A DNA stretch of 64,000 bases from Alternaria dauci (taxonomy: Eukaryota; Ascomycota; Dothideomycetes; Pleosporales; Pleosporaceae), in NCBI RefSeq assembly GCF_042100115.1, contig NC_091273.1, positions 3,534,001-3,598,000 of the forward strand, read 5' to 3'. The notes beneath the pieces are model-generated. The model saw nothing but the letters and a program-made list of their open reading frames with translations, was not told where the DNA came from and did not search any database. A program made the position numbers and the translations under genes. Numbering within the stretch: position 1 is the first letter of the stretch; each line of letters opens with the position of its first letter. This document shows positions 48,518 through 60,090 of this stretch, in pieces.

Positions 48518-49273
48518 ATGAAGCTGTTGAGATGGATCCAGTTCTTGTATATATGTAGTGTTTAATGCTTAATGCAGAGACGGTTGAATTTGAGACGTGC
48601 TTCGATTTCAGCTCTGTCGTGATGAGTAATCGTGTCTCGTGGTTGGTGAACTGAATTGGGCTAGTGCAAGCGAGCGACCTCGAAGCGGGAGCGTCAGCCT
48701 CGTGCAGGCCGGCCCAGAGCCACGTTAAGGGTGCGTCATGGGCACCACACGCCGTCGGAGTCGTCTCCTGCGACGGGGCGTGGGATGGCGGGGGCCCAGC
48801 TCAACAGCTATGGATTTTGCGCTTATGCCCCTCGTTTGCGCATCCGCTCCCTTGCGCTATCACAGTCGGCATCCAAGCTCTTTCCCGTAGCACTCAACGC
48901 TGTGTTTTTTCCGGACGTGTACACCGCTTACTGAGCATCGTTGCGAGCCATTGGCAGACAACACAGCCGGGCTTGCGTTACTATACTATCTTGGTAAGCC
49001 GCTGTCCCCCCATGTCACTTCCAAAAGCAAGCTGGGCTGGTGGAGAAGCAAATATCGTATGCAAAAGTGGGATTGACCGCCGTGCATGACCATTGAGCTG
49101 TCTTGCTGCGGTCTAGCCAGCCCACAGGGTCTCTTGGTCATTCAAAGACTAACACTCTACGTCAGGGTCCCCACCTCGAGTCCTGAACCCTCGTTCTCCA
49201 TCCATCAAGCACCGCTCGTCTCTTTCGCGATAACACCAACCTCACCTAAACTACCACCCTCACAACCGCAATC
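48518..49273. other. Intergenic region: pectinesterase 3' flank and hexokinase promoter
   Basis: About 750 bp. The last ~90 bp are C/A/T-rich with few G, a typical fungal leader for the hexokinase gene. No coding frame is supported. Confidence 0.5.
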
Positions 49274-50876
49274 ATGGTGCTATTAGGCGCAAGGAAACCG
49301 CCCTCCCGCAGGGGTATGCTCGAGTCTTGGCATTGCATACACGGACAGATGGGATAACATTGTGCTAGGCTCCATGGCGGACATGCCCAAGGATCTGAAG
49401 GAGCAGATTGACAAGCTCGAAGACATGTTTGTCGTGTCCACAGATAAGATCAAGCAGATCTCGGACCACTTCGTCGGAGAACTCGAAAAGGGCTTGTCGG
49501 AAGAGGGTGGAAGCATTGTGAGTTGCCGCTTGCTGTGCGCTCTCTGCGGAACGAGCTGACTCGCATAGCCCATGATTCCCACCTGGTGCATGGCCTTTCC
49601 CGATGGCAACGAAACCGGCAGCTACCTCGCGCTCGACATGGGCGGTACCAACCTGCGTGTCTGCGAGGTTACCTTGACAGAAGAGAAGGGCGAGTTCGAG
49701 ATCATACAATCCAAGTACCGCATGCCCGAAGAGCTGAAGACCGGAACGGCCGATGAGCTCTGGGGCTACGTCGCCGACTGTCTCCAGCAGTTTATCGAAT
49801 ACCACCACGAAAACGAGGAGCTCGACCATCTGCCCCTCGGTTTTACCTTCTCATACCCCGTCTCGCAAGACGCCATTGATCACGGAGTCCTCCAGCGATG
49901 GACAAAGGGCTTCGATGTAGCCGGCATGGAGGGTGTCGACGTCGTGCCAGGCTTCAAGGCCGCCCTCGAAGAGCGTGGTGTACCCATTAAGCTTGCTGCT
50001 CTGGTCAACGATACAACTGGTACTATGATCGCTTCCGCGTACACCAACACAAGCATCAAGATCGGCTGCATCTTCGGTACCGGCTGCAACGCCGCCTACA
50101 TGGAAGAGTGTGGCGCCATCCCTAAGTTGAAGCACATGAACCTTGACCCCAAGCTGCCAATGGCCATCAACTGCGAGTGGGGCGCCTTCGACAACGAGCA
50201 CCAGGTCCTCCCAAGGACAAAGTACGATGTCATTATTGACAAGGAGTCACCACGACCCGGCCAGCAGTCCTTTGAGAAGATGGTCGCTGGTCTGTACCTC
50301 GGCGAGATCTTCCGTCTAGTTCTCCAGGATCTACACAAGGGCAACGAGTGCCACATGTTCGAAGGCCAGGACGCCAGCAAGCTCGACAAGCCCTACTCGC
50401 TCGACGCAGGTTTCCTCTCTCAAATCGAGGAGGACCGATTTGAGAACTTGCAGGACACACACGATCTCTTCCAGGAGAAGCTCGGCCTCGATTGCACCAA
50501 GCCCGAACTCGAGCTCATCCGCCGCCTCGCCGAGCTCATTGGTACCCGTGCTGCCCGTCTTACCGCATGCGGTGTCTCCGCCATCTGCAAGCACAAGAAG
50601 TGGGACGAAGTCCACGTCGGTGCCGACGGCTCCGTCTTCACAAAGTACCCACACTTCAAGGTCCGCCAAGCTCAGGCGCTCAAGGAGATCATGGGCTGGC
50701 CCAACAAGTACGGCAAGGGCAAGGGCGACCCTATCGAGGTGCTTCCCGCCGAGGACGGCTCTGGTGTTGGTGCCGCCCTGATTGCTGCGCTTACTGTTAA
50801 GCGCGTGCAGCAGGGTCAATTGGCTGGAATCAGAGACGCAGACACTCTTTTGTCCATGGTTCCAAAGAAGAAGTAG
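49274..50876 (+). CDS. hxkA: Hexokinase
   Basis: Three exons: 49274-49313, 49369-49517 and 49569-50876 (donors GTATGC and GTGAGT, acceptors GCTAG and CATAG), giving 498 aa. The enzyme phosphorylates glucose and other hexoses with ATP in the cytosol, the first step of glycolysis. Phosphate-1 motif LDMGGTNLRV (85-94), substrate segment GFTFSYP, catalytic NDTTGT, adenosine-side GTGCNAAYME, glucose-binding NCEWGAFDNE and the C-terminal DGSV/DGSGVGAAL blocks are all present, so it should be active. The first exon encodes only MVLLGARKPPSRR plus one base, the usual short N-terminal exon of fungal HxkA-type hexokinases; starting at the internal MADMPKDL would miss it. Fungal hexokinases of this type also take part in carbon catabolite repression. 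Confidence 0.95.
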
Positions 50877-51592
50877 AAGCTTGTTGACAAGAGACAACTA
50901 GATATCACGCTTGACGTACGATTGAACGATAGAATGTATATACGAATGTCCTTCATCCAACGAACCGTCCGCCTTAAGGAAATGAAAGTGAAATTTGTCT
51001 TTCAGCACGGCGATAAGACCATAAGGATGTCACAGTAGTCGAGACATCTGCCGTTCCAGCGGTATTATAGCAAGGCATTTACTAGAGTAGATTGCGTCTA
51101 GGTCTTGTACAAGCGTGTACATAGTCAAAGCAAAAGGTAAGCATTTCCCTCCACAAACTAAAGCACGTCCCGACTCGAGCTCCACAAAAATTCGGCAAAA
51201 AGACAAAAACATACAACAGCGGGGATTCGCTAGTGGTCACCCACCTAACTACTAATCCGCCGGTATCCTGCTTGTATATGGCTGAGCGGACGGGAAGCCT
51301 AATTTTCAGGATCCTATGGTCGTATGTGGAAGAACAGACAGAATATGATCTTCATACCTTCAGCTTTTCATATATCACGTGGAGGGACAGTGTCCATCTC
51401 GACAAGCCAGATATCCCCAAACTTACTTTCGCCAGGGGCCTGAGATATTCTATTCTCTCTGGAACCAAGCATCCTGGACAACAACTTCTGCTGATGCCCT
51501 AGCGGAAGGCTCCATTCGCAGCATGCTTCTAATAAGTGCGCCGACTCGCAAAATGTCTTCCCGGCTCAGGTCCTCGCGCCTCTCTCCGTCAA
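50877..51592. other. Intergenic region after hexokinase
   Basis: About 700 bp with the hexokinase 3' flank and the upstream region of the methyltransferase gene. Nothing else is recognised. Confidence 0.5.
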
Positions 51593-53080
51593 ATGGCGCT
51601 AATATCCACAAACGGTACACATGCTGGCCCCACCGCCTCTGCGACCAGCTTGGCCTCTTTGGCAGCCAATATCTCCGAGAAGGCGGCAAGCCTCAGCACA
51701 TATCTGGAGTCCCAGGGCCATGCACAGCCCAGCTTCCTCCCAGGATGCGCGGACCCTCCTGAGACTGAAGAGTACCTCACCCTTCACACGAGCCTCACCT
51801 CCTCTCTAGAGGATCTTCAACGCCTCGTTGGTGGCCCAAGGCGCAGCCTGCGCCCATTCATCATGATTGGTAACAACTTGGCGACGCTGCAAGTAGCCTT
51901 CGATTTTGGCTTTTTCCAGCTGGTTCCGCCTGAAGGGTCCATGGATGTCGAAACACTTGCACATAAAGTAGGAATTGACGCCGATCGAACGGTGCGTGTG
52001 CTGCGTATGTTGGCAGCGCATCGTATCTTCGTGGAGCCCAAACCTGGATTCTTTGCCCATACGGCGGCTTCGGTAGTGTTCCATGATGACGAGGGGCTCA
52101 GATGTGCCGGACACTACATGTATGTTTGTGTCACATGCATGCACCGCTGGATTGATACTGGATATCCTAACCACATTCTAGGCTCGATGAATGCTTCAAG
52201 GCTGCCACGGCTTGTTCAGATTGCATCAAAGCATCGCCCAACGACTCCGATAGCACACACTCTCCCTTCAACACCTACTTCGGTGTGCCAATGTTCTCGT
52301 ACTATGAGCAAAACCCCCAATTTGCGGCGCGTTTCGCAAAGGCAATGGCCGGGGTTACTCGAGGTATGTAGAATCCGTGAACCCACACTAGTAGGCCAAT
52401 CCCTAAGCTTTTGACAGTGGATCGTCAAATCGCCGAACTGAGAGACTGTTTTCCTTGGGGCGACATCAACGGCACCGTAGTTGACGTTGGAGGCGGCAGT
52501 GGCCACATCTCCATGGCTTTGGCTCCCGCAAGCTTTTCCTTTCTCGCATCTGTTGTGATCCTTAATTACTTCATGTCTTGACTGACATCTCATTTTCGCA
52601 CCCAGAATTTCCCTAAACTTGACTTCATCGTCCAAGATGACTCCGAAAAGATGCTCGCGCAGGGTCGGGCGCGCAACTTGAGCGATATCGAGGGCCGCAT
52701 CTCCTTCATGGAGCACAGCTTCTTCCACCCACAGCCTATTGGCGGCGCCGGCGCATTCTTCATCTGCCAGTGCATGCACAACTGGTGCGACCGCGACGTG
52801 GTCAAGATTCTCAAGTCTTTCGTGCCGAGGCTAGAGAATTCTGCACCTGGGACGCCGCTGCTTATCAACGACACTGTGCTCCCGGTGCCGGGGTCGAAGC
52901 CCTTGCATGAGGAGCGCGCTCAGGCAGATGGACATGCTCATGTTTGTAGTTCTGGGTGCTAAGCAGCGAACAGCAAAGGAGTTCGAGGCGTTGTTAAAGG
53001 AAGCCGATGCGAGGTATGAGATTCGTCGTGTTCATGCTGATGGCAGCATGGGTCTAGTCGAGGTTCATCTGAAGATTTGA
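51593..53080 (+). pseudogene. SAM-dependent O-methyltransferase, C-terminus frameshifted
   Basis: Exons 51593-52119, 52182-52363, 52418-52527 and 52606 onward join in phase. The product resembles fungal secondary-metabolite O-methyltransferases: an N-terminal helical dimerisation part, a winged-helix-like region (FDFGFFQLVPPEG, ADRTVRVLRMLAAHRIF), the SAM-binding VDVGGGSGHIS, then DFIVQDD and the catalytic-His segment CMHNWCDRDVVKIL. Near 52913-52921 the frame breaks. Read straight on, it ends at 52962 with unrelated residues. One frame over, from 52919, it continues LRQMDMLMFVVLGAKQRTAKEFEALL to a stop at 53080, exactly the expected end. A 2-bp loss in the ERA-LRQ region explains it; no workable intron does. 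The third intron seems to use a GC donor (GCAAGC at 52528). The truncated form keeps the SAM site but loses about 50 C-terminal residues, so activity is doubtful. Confidence 0.72.
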
Positions 53081-53440
53081 TGACGTCACTGTGACGTGTT
53101 CAGGCCGGCGAAAAGGGCTGCAAATCTGACAGTTCCGATGAACATGGAATGGAACAATTATGACTCCTGACCTCCAATTATGTGCCTGAATTGAAGGAAA
53201 CCAAGAACCCGTTAGTATGCAGCTCTGTTGTATAAGCATTAGCGAAATCGCTCCGTACTGCATTGCACCCTTCACATCTGACAGCACAGCAATGAAACCC
53301 TGTTCTAGATAGCAGAATTCTGTTTAGAAAAAAGGGGATTGTTATGCTTGATTACCTATCAGTCTAACACGATACTCAAGCACGGGAGCAGGGAAACCGG
53401 AAGCGACCAACGAGCAGGCATACCATCCGTTGTCTAAGAG
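53081..53440. other. Intergenic spacer between convergent genes
   Basis: About 360 bp between the methyltransferase (plus) and the short-chain dehydrogenase (minus). Nothing recognised. Confidence 0.5.
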
Positions 53441-54518
53441 CTACAAGCCGCTCTCAATGTCCACGTTCGGAACCTTCTCCTTGAACAAGGCGATAGTCTC
53501 GTCCCAAATCCTCTGTTGCGACGTCTTGCCCTCGGTAGAAAGCACGAAAGGAGATGGCCTGCATCGTGTTAGTATGACCTCTCCACACCACTACTACAAT
53601 GTCGGGGGCTTACTTCTCCAAATGCTGCTCGGTCAGGTACGCACCAGGCTCATCGACATGCTGAGTCGCGGCGTACGTCAGATTGTGCCCACCCTGGGCG
53701 GGTGTCCAAGCAAAGATCTTGTTGAGATAGGCCAAGCCTGGAGTCGGATCAGAACGGTGTAAGGCACTGGCGCAAAGGCCTGGGTTGACCGCATTGATGA
53801 CAACGTTGCCGGTAACCCTGCTACTAAGCTCGCGCATCCAGAGGATGTTCAATAGCTTGCTCGTGTTGTAGCGTTCCATGCCCCTGAATGAGCCCTTCTC
53901 ATCCAAGCGAGCGAGAATGGAGGGAGCCTCTCGCTCGTCGAATGGGGTCCAGAAGTGGACCTCTGATGCGACAATAGTGAGGCGTGAAGGCGAGCCCGTC
54001 TTCGTAGCCGTGTCTTTGAGCGGCTTGAGCATCAACAGAGAGAGAAGAGAGGTCCCCAGGTGATTAACCTACAGAGGATCAGTCAGTATGCCGTGGTCAG
54101 ACGTATACAGAGGACCTACCTGAACGTTCTGCTCGTGGCCAGTCTTGGAGAGGGAGAAGACAAGGTTCTTGACACCAGCGCACAAGATGACAATGTCCAG
54201 GCGATCGAGGGACTGGGCGCGCTCTCCAAAGGCCATTATGCTCTCGAAAGACTCATGATCAACAGGCCACACTTGCACATCGCAATCCGGAGACTGTTTG
54301 AGGATCTCTTGCTTTGCAGCCTCGCCTTTTGAGACCGTACGCACCCCAAGAATGACTCTGGCCAAACCATGGCTGGCCATTTCCTTGGAAGCTTCTAGAC
54401 CGAGGCCGACATTGGCGCCGGTGACGATGGCAGTCTTGCCGTCAAGGCGAACATATTGGGGGAGTGGCTTCGGCGTGAAGGTGAGCTGGCGAACGAAGAA
54501 ACCAAGCATACCACCCAT
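53441..54518 (-). CDS. Short-chain dehydrogenase/reductase
   Basis: Exons 54518-54120, 54068-53614 and 53558-53441, with introns of 51 and 55 bp, give 323 aa. The Rossmann motif TGANVGLG is at 33-40, and the NAD-site motif appears as CAGV. The catalytic residues S168, Y200 and K204 (YNTSK) are all present, followed by NPGL. The order is that of the classical SDR family, nearest in flavour to the retinol-dehydrogenase/WWOX-like fungal members, which use NADP(H) to oxidise or reduce alcohol and carbonyl groups. The frame is open upstream to 54617, but the ATG at 54518 (MGGMLGFF) gives a normal family length; a short hydrophobic N-terminus suggests membrane association. The substrate is unknown. 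Its position between the methyltransferase and the aromatic-catabolism genes suggests a tailoring role. Confidence 0.88.
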
Positions 54519-55227
54519 GTTGGCGATGAGGGGCAATAGAATTGGTATAATGCAGAAGATGGGCAGATGTGGTTCACCTAGGTGTTTGTGGTAGATTTGG
54601 GAAGAGGACAGGAACAATCAAGCAACAGTAGGGCCGAGCATCTAGGAAGCGATACGAGTGGGAAGCTGCGAGAAGATAAGTGAAGGATAAATTGGCCCGC
54701 CTAGCTGACGTTGATAGGTTATATCCTTCTCTTTTGACTTACACGTTCGCTGTATGCGCAATCACGAAGCTGTACCGTAGTTGCTATCTGCTTAACTATA
54801 GTTTAGTAATAACGTATAACTACTAGAACTACTAGTAGCTACTTATAACTTCTAAAACCTATATATTTCTATACGCAAAAGGCTCTTATCAAGAGAAGTA
54901 CTGCATATCAGAGAATTGGCGTTAACAGGTCGCGAGGTGGAGGGGCATCGTAAGGTCTGGGAAATTCTAAAGGGAACAACAAAGCCAGCCGAACCGTGTC
55001 GGCTGCCTACCTAGGTAGCCGGGCTTTGCGGGCTTAACGGACACAGGCGTGAAGGCGAAGACGGGACCGTCTACTTGGTACCCAATCATGAGCTTGCCAC
55101 GCCCTGTCACGCTTCTTCCCGTGCATCTGCATCGCGACGCTACGGCCGTGTCTGCTCACGTTCATAATCGCTTAGTAGTTCACCGTTCTATGCAGAATTC
55201 TTTCTACTCCATCGCCTGAACTAAGTA
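54519..55227. other. Intergenic region with an AT-rich island
   Basis: It lies between the SDR start and the end of the transcription-factor pseudogene. The part 54760-54880 is strongly AT-rich and full of TA steps (ACTAGTAGCTACTTATAAC-like), in contrast to the surrounding ~50% GC. This is the look of old repeat DNA mutated by repeat-induced point mutation. No coding trace remains. Confidence 0.5.
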
Positions 55228-56776
55228 TCACAAGCCCATATTCGGTTGTAATTCGCTGATCTCATGAAGCTGTTCCAAGCCTAAAAAGCTTGGATCGAGA
55301 GGTAACGCATCAGTGGACAGATCCCACAGCATCAAGCCTTCAAACACATTGCTGTCAGTTCGGAACGCATTCGCCGTGGGCTCTTCCTGCTGCTGGAAGG
55401 TAAACGACAGCTCCGATGAGACCCCGTGAGCGTGGCCATCCCCATAGGATGTTGAAGAGCTTGAGTTATAGGTTAGAGTTTCAATCGATGGCATGGATCG
55501 TGTCTATGTGCCTGATCTAGCCAGTGTTGCCTGGACATGATCTACTAATATACCCAATTGATGCGCTCCCGTCTCCGCCATGACGCTACCTAGAGACATC
55601 ATCTCGAGTTGGCGCCGGGCCTCCTTGATAGTTCGCAGGCACTGGCTTTGGGAGATATCGATCATGTTTGGAGACAGCGGGCTATGCGGGCTATGCGGGC
55701 TGAAGAAGTTGATGTGTTCCAGATCTTGCATGCCATTGGAATCACAGGTCCGTAGTATGCACAGGCTCAGGACTACCGCCATCTCAAAATGATTGAAGAT
55801 AACCAACGATAGCTTGGTCTGGTTGAAGCTCATCATTACATGCAGTGATGTGACACTTTGGAATAAGCCCATCGCAGCGGTGGCCAGTGTGTGCCGGTGC
55901 TGGGTGACGAGGGCCATCCTGGAATTTGGCAGGCTGCGTAGGTGATGCTGGTCTAAACGGAGCAGTTGCCTGAAGTTGTGCATGACTGACTTGAAGAGAG
56001 CAACATGGAACATATTCTCTTTGGCGAGGAAGTTCGGGTATGTGCTGGTCCCAATCGGTGTTCGGTTCCAAGGCAAACGGGGCAGGGAGTTCTGGAAGGA
56101 ACTCATTACAATACCTCTGATAACGTTCTTCAGCAATAACGGGATCGTACGGCCGAGCTCCAAGGGGGGCCATTGCCGGCTTCGAGCTTCTTCCAGAACC
56201 GTACCAGTTGTGCTTGAAGTACTCTCTCGGTGAACAGGTCCGGTGCTTGGAGGTTAGCGATGCATCTGCGGCAGACTTACGGTGCAGTACGCATCTACAA
56301 AAAACGGAACGCGGTCAAGGGCTTTTGCAAGGCGACTAACAACATCGTTAGCATATGAAGGGAGAATTCGGATTCCCGTAAACTAACTATTCCCAAATGT
56401 ACAGGTTGCAGAACATCCTGCGCCGCATTTCTCTTTCTAGATCGTCCATGCCATCGTCGCCCCGCTTCGGAGGCTCCCTATGGAGTCCTACCTCCTGAGC
56501 TTCTCTGATGGCGCAACACAGAGTAGCCCAGGACAACTTGATGCGGCTGTTGCATTCATAACACATGGCCGTAAAAGCCATGTACTGAACCCGCACGAGC
56601 GATCCACATAGCACTGCGGCGTTGCAGATGCCTTCAAATCGTCCAGCGAGCCGGTCACAGTTACTTCGAATATCAGACAGTGGTCTACCCTTGATCGTAT
56701 CTACAGTATACTTTTGCGACGGTAGGAAGTGGGAAGCGTATGCGCAGATTCGCAGCATCAAGACAGCGAACTCCGT
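55228..56776 (-). pseudogene. Remnant of a Zn2Cys6-family transcription factor (middle homology region only)
   Basis: On the minus strand the pieces spell a fungal-specific transcription-factor domain: TEFAVLMLRICAYASHFLPSQ (from 56776), REAQEVGLHREPPKRG, RRMFCNLYIWE, then RLAKALDRVPFF after a spliced intron, DLFTERVLQAQLVRFWKKL, FLPELPAPFALEP, VALFKSVMHNFRQLL, and a C-terminal part ending at 55228. It is broken in several ways. There is no DNA-binding zinc cluster upstream, because the monooxygenase gene ends 107 bp away. The frame is disturbed near 56260-56280. A one-base excess in a six-G run at 56164-56169 shifts the frame. A second shift lies near 56008-56014. A TAG at 55504-55506 interrupts the C-terminal part, which then continues in frame. 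I call it a dead gene, probably a former regulator of this cluster. Confidence 0.8.
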
Positions 56777-56883
56777 CTGTCACGCCTGAAACACAATGAG
56801 AAGGATTGACAATGTCTCAGCACAACTCGAAGGGATGATTATGTTCATTTGTGGCAGATATACCCTGACGACTAATGCAGATT

Positions 56884-58769
56884 TTAACGCTGGAACTCAC
56901 CCATCTGCTCTAGTTCGTAATCATGTACCTGTGTCTTCATCGCTGATGTCGCAGTGAAAATTTGGTCCGGAAAATCCGCCTTACTGTCTCTCCGACCAGC
57001 GTCCTCTTTCTCCACTCCCAGACCTATCACCAACCGCATGACATGTTGCGCTTTATCCGCATTGCCAACAGAGTTGGCTCTCCAAGCCACATGCTCGTCG
57101 GGACGAACAAGAACGATATCACGTTCCCAGATACTATGCGCATGCTGCTCAGCTCGAAGATCGATATGCTTGATGGGGATCGAAAGCGAAGATGCAGCGT
57201 CGAGCAATAGCTGAGCACTATGCGCACTTTGGTCTGTGAATGTCACAAGAGACCAGTCCGTGCCGAAATGATCAAAGATGGAAGATCCATCCAATAAGAA
57301 AACGTGCGGAGCTCGACTACCCGGCCACGTCGTAGGTGTGTATTGCGACGCTCGAAAAGGCGGTTTGACCTTCCCGGGCTCTGGCGGCTGCAGAACACCA
57401 GACTGGTAGATATATCCCATCTCGATACCAAAATCCTTATTCTCGCCATCGTGTTCCTGGTAGTGCTCATGCAGCCGTCTCCGCAGCGCTTCACCCTCTT
57501 CCGTGGGCCAGTCGACGCGATGAGGGTCGCCGCCTTCGAAGAACTGAGCGACATCAGAATGAACTTTCATGTGCACACCCGAGTGCTCTACGTTGCGCAA
57601 AGCTACGGGACGGCGCTCGAAGGTGTATGATTCGAGTAGTCCGCGCCCACCGTATTGGATTGCAGCTGCCAGCTTCCAGCCTAGGTCATACGCATCGCCG
57701 ATACCCATGTTCATCCCGTATCCTCCGGTAGGGATGTTCTGATGCGCTGCATCTCCAGCGATGAAGACGCGATGATCTGGTGTAGCCCACGTTCTAGCCA
57801 CCGCAATGCTGGGCTGCCATGTTGAGCGCACGAGGATCTCGTCGATCTTGAACTCGTATCTCCCATGCAGACCACCGAGAACAGTGTATACCGCCTCTTG
57901 GGAACTGATAGTTGAAGTATCGGTTCCAAGAGGGAGAAAATAGTGAACAGTCCACGTTTCAATCTCGTCTTGGGCAATGATTGCCCCGCCAAAGATTCCT
58001 GGTTCGATCATGAAGAAGGTGTGCCAAAATTGACCTTGCTTTTGGATACGCGTTAGGTCGCGCGATTTGAAGTGTATGAGAAGAACACATGTAGGTCTAA
58101 AATTAACTCGGTCAGCTTCGCTATTTCGGAGGCGTCGAACACTTACACCGGTCCACCGTCAAGCGGCATCCCCAAGGATCTCCTTACCGCACTCGAAGCC
58201 CCGTCGCACCCCACCGCATACTCCGAAATGAAGACTTTCGTTTCTCCAGTCTTGAGTTTCGTCGCTTTGGTCCTCACCTTGCTTTCGATTACCTCAACAT
58301 GCTCAATCTTCCATCCATACCTCGCATCAATCATTTCATTTTCTTCACACCTCCCTTTCAACCACTTCTCAAACTTAACCTGACTAAGCCTCTGCCACGG
58401 CTCTCTTGGCATTGACCCATCGTTGTTCTCTGCGATTCTCCGCCGAAACTCATCCACGCTAGGCAACTCCCACTTCGTCACCGGCTCCTTCGCCGCAAGA
58501 CCAGATGATATCAGCACATTGTGCGAAATGTGACTTAGCACACCGAGCTCGCGCATTTCTTCGGCAAGACCAAGGCGCCGCAACATTTCCATAGAACGCG
58601 CGTTTGTAAGATCCATCTTCGGCCATTTGGTAGTCGTTTCATTGCGCTCGAGGAGGACCGAGTGCACACCATGGTGGGACAGGACTGTTGCGAGGAAGAG
58701 TCCTATCGGGCCACCGCCGGCTATTAGAACGGTGTTGGCGGGGAGTATCTCTTCTTTCGTCATTGACAT
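56884..58769 (-). CDS. FAD-dependent aromatic monooxygenase (phenol hydroxylase-like)
   Basis: Exons 58769-58147 and 58096-56884, with a 50-bp intron (donor GTAAGT, acceptor TTTTAG, phase 2), give 611 aa. The N-terminal FAD-binding motif is LIAGGGPIGLFLA (about 15-27), with the DG motif in VGCDGASSAVR near 190-200 and the second FAD motif VFIAGDAAHQNIPTGGYGMN. The C-terminal ~170 residues have the thioredoxin-like fold of the PheA/TfdB/MhpA group. Such enzymes use NAD(P)H and O2 to add a hydroxyl to a phenolic ring, preparing it for ring cleavage. A GTGAGT donor-like site lies 15 bases before the stop (after LEQMG), so an alternative or extra C-terminal exon cannot be excluded. It is divergent from the FAH-family gene across a 365-bp promoter. 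Confidence 0.9.
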
Positions 58770-58922
58770 ATTGGAGAGGTATACGATGGTTAGGATAGGC
58801 TATTGGTGAGTATGTTTCCAGCTGTTTCGCTATTGACGTTTTCAGTTTGACAATGGAATATAAAAGCATAGCCCGATTAGGCATGCCCGAGGTGCAGCTA
58901 GTGGATGTGTGGCGTACTTCTG

Positions 58923-58938
58923 ACGGAGTGCAGTCCGT
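58923..58938. promoter_or_regulatory. Candidate Zn2Cys6 operator, CGG-N8-CCG
   Basis: A perfect inverted repeat with 5-bp arms (ACGGA / TCCGT) and a 6-bp spacer, in the shared promoter of the monooxygenase and FAH-family genes. It contains CGG and CCG triplets eight bases apart. Confidence 0.4.
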
Positions 58939-58963
58939 AATTAGCTTCCGGGGGGCTACTTTA

Positions 58964-58976
58964 CTCCGATGCGGAG
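58964..58976. promoter_or_regulatory. Candidate Zn2Cys6 operator, CCG-N3-CGG everted repeat
   Basis: A perfect palindrome with 5-bp arms (CTCCG / CGGAG) around ATG, about 170 bp upstream of the FAH-family start codon. Confidence 0.42.
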
Positions 58977-59134
58977 ACGTGGGAGCTACCGGATCATATG
59001 CGCTATGCAATGCGGAGATGCTACCACAAGTGCCATGATCACAAAAAGAAGCTTGAACATATTTGACTGATTCTGCCACAGTACCAGTATCACGCGATGT
59101 GTCGCATTAACACTTCTATCTTATTCGTTCAGAC

Positions 59135-60090
59135 ATGGCGCCATTCAAGCACCTCGTTAGATTCCAGAACGCGTCTTCAGAAGTGTTCTATGGAGAGTTG
59201 CAGACAGTTGATTATGATACAACACTGATCGGCCAGACAGTGCGAGTATTCGATGGGGATGGTCCTTGGGATAGAAACTTCCGCCTCTCGGATCAAGAGG
59301 AGTACATAGCTGAAGTTAGTCAATTACCACACCTCTCTCCGATCTTAGTACGATATTGAAGTTTTACCTTAGGTGCTGTTTCCACTTCCTCTAGTGCCGA
59401 TATTCGTATGTATCGGCTTGAACTATCGGCAGCATGCGAACGAAGCGGGAATGGCAATCACACCCTATCCCGTCGTCTTCATGAAGCCTCCGGATGCGCT
59501 TGCTGGCCCTTTTGAGGACATACACATCAACGCTGAATGTAAGATGATGGACTACGAGGTACGTCGAGTCGCTGTAGAATTTGTCCAATGCTTATCCCGC
59601 TCTGCAGGCCGAGCTGTGTTTTGTTATCGGAAAAGACTGCAAAAATGTCACCGAAAGTGAAGATGCCATGCAATACATTCTTGGCTACACCGCCGGCAAC
59701 GATGTGTCTTCGAGGTACTGGCAGGCACCAGAGAGATCAGGCAACCAGCACGGTAGTGCAAAATCGTTTGACAAGTTTGCGCCCATTGGACCGGTCATCA
59801 CCTCGCAAGACATTATTCCCAACCCTCATAAGTTGAAGATCAAGTCTTTTGTTAATGGTGAGATGCGACAGTCATCTTGTACAAATGACCTGATATATGA
59901 CATTCCAACGATCATCAGACATATCAGCAGAGGGACGACTTTGCGTAGAGGGACAGTGGTGATGACTGGTACACCGAGCGGTGTTGCTGCTTTTATGAAA
60001 CCTCCTGCTTGGCTACAGGATGGTGATGTAGTAGAGGTGGAGATTGAAAAGATTGGGAGGTTGAGAAACAAGATGATCATGGAGAAGTAG
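59135..60090 (+). CDS. Fumarylacetoacetate hydrolase (FAH) family protein
   Basis: Exons 59135-59314, 59373-59558 and 59608-60090, all GT-AG in phase 0, give 282 aa. Family motifs in order: IGLNYRQHANE, VVFMKPPDALAGP, DYEAELCFVIGKD with the metal-binding E122 and E124, YTAGNDVSSR with D154, FDKFAPIGP and TGTPSGVA. The metal triad and the fold are intact. FAH-family enzymes hydrolyse or isomerise the dienoic acids formed by aromatic ring cleavage (the fumarylacetoacetate or HpcE/2-hydroxyhepta-diene-dioate type). The context fits a hydrolase or isomerase acting after the nearby extradiol dioxygenase. The exact substrate cannot be read from the sequence; decarboxylase activity of this fold is an alternative. 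Confidence 0.9.

Larger units (their letters stand above)
58770..59134. promoter_or_regulatory. Divergent promoter of monooxygenase and FAH-family genes
   Basis: 365 bp between the two start codons. It carries two inverted repeats of CGG/CCG triplets: ACGGA-N6-TCCGT at 58923-58938 and CTCCG-ATG-CGGAG at 58964-58976. Zn2Cys6 dimers bind paired CGG half-sites, so both are candidate sites for the regulator encoded at 61335. Binding is inferred. Confidence 0.5.

Noticed and set aside
56777..56883. Fusion of the monooxygenase to the transcription-factor remnant through the GTGAGT near its stop
   Set aside because: Possible in principle, but no homologous fusion is known to me and the downstream part has several lesions; kept only as a remark.
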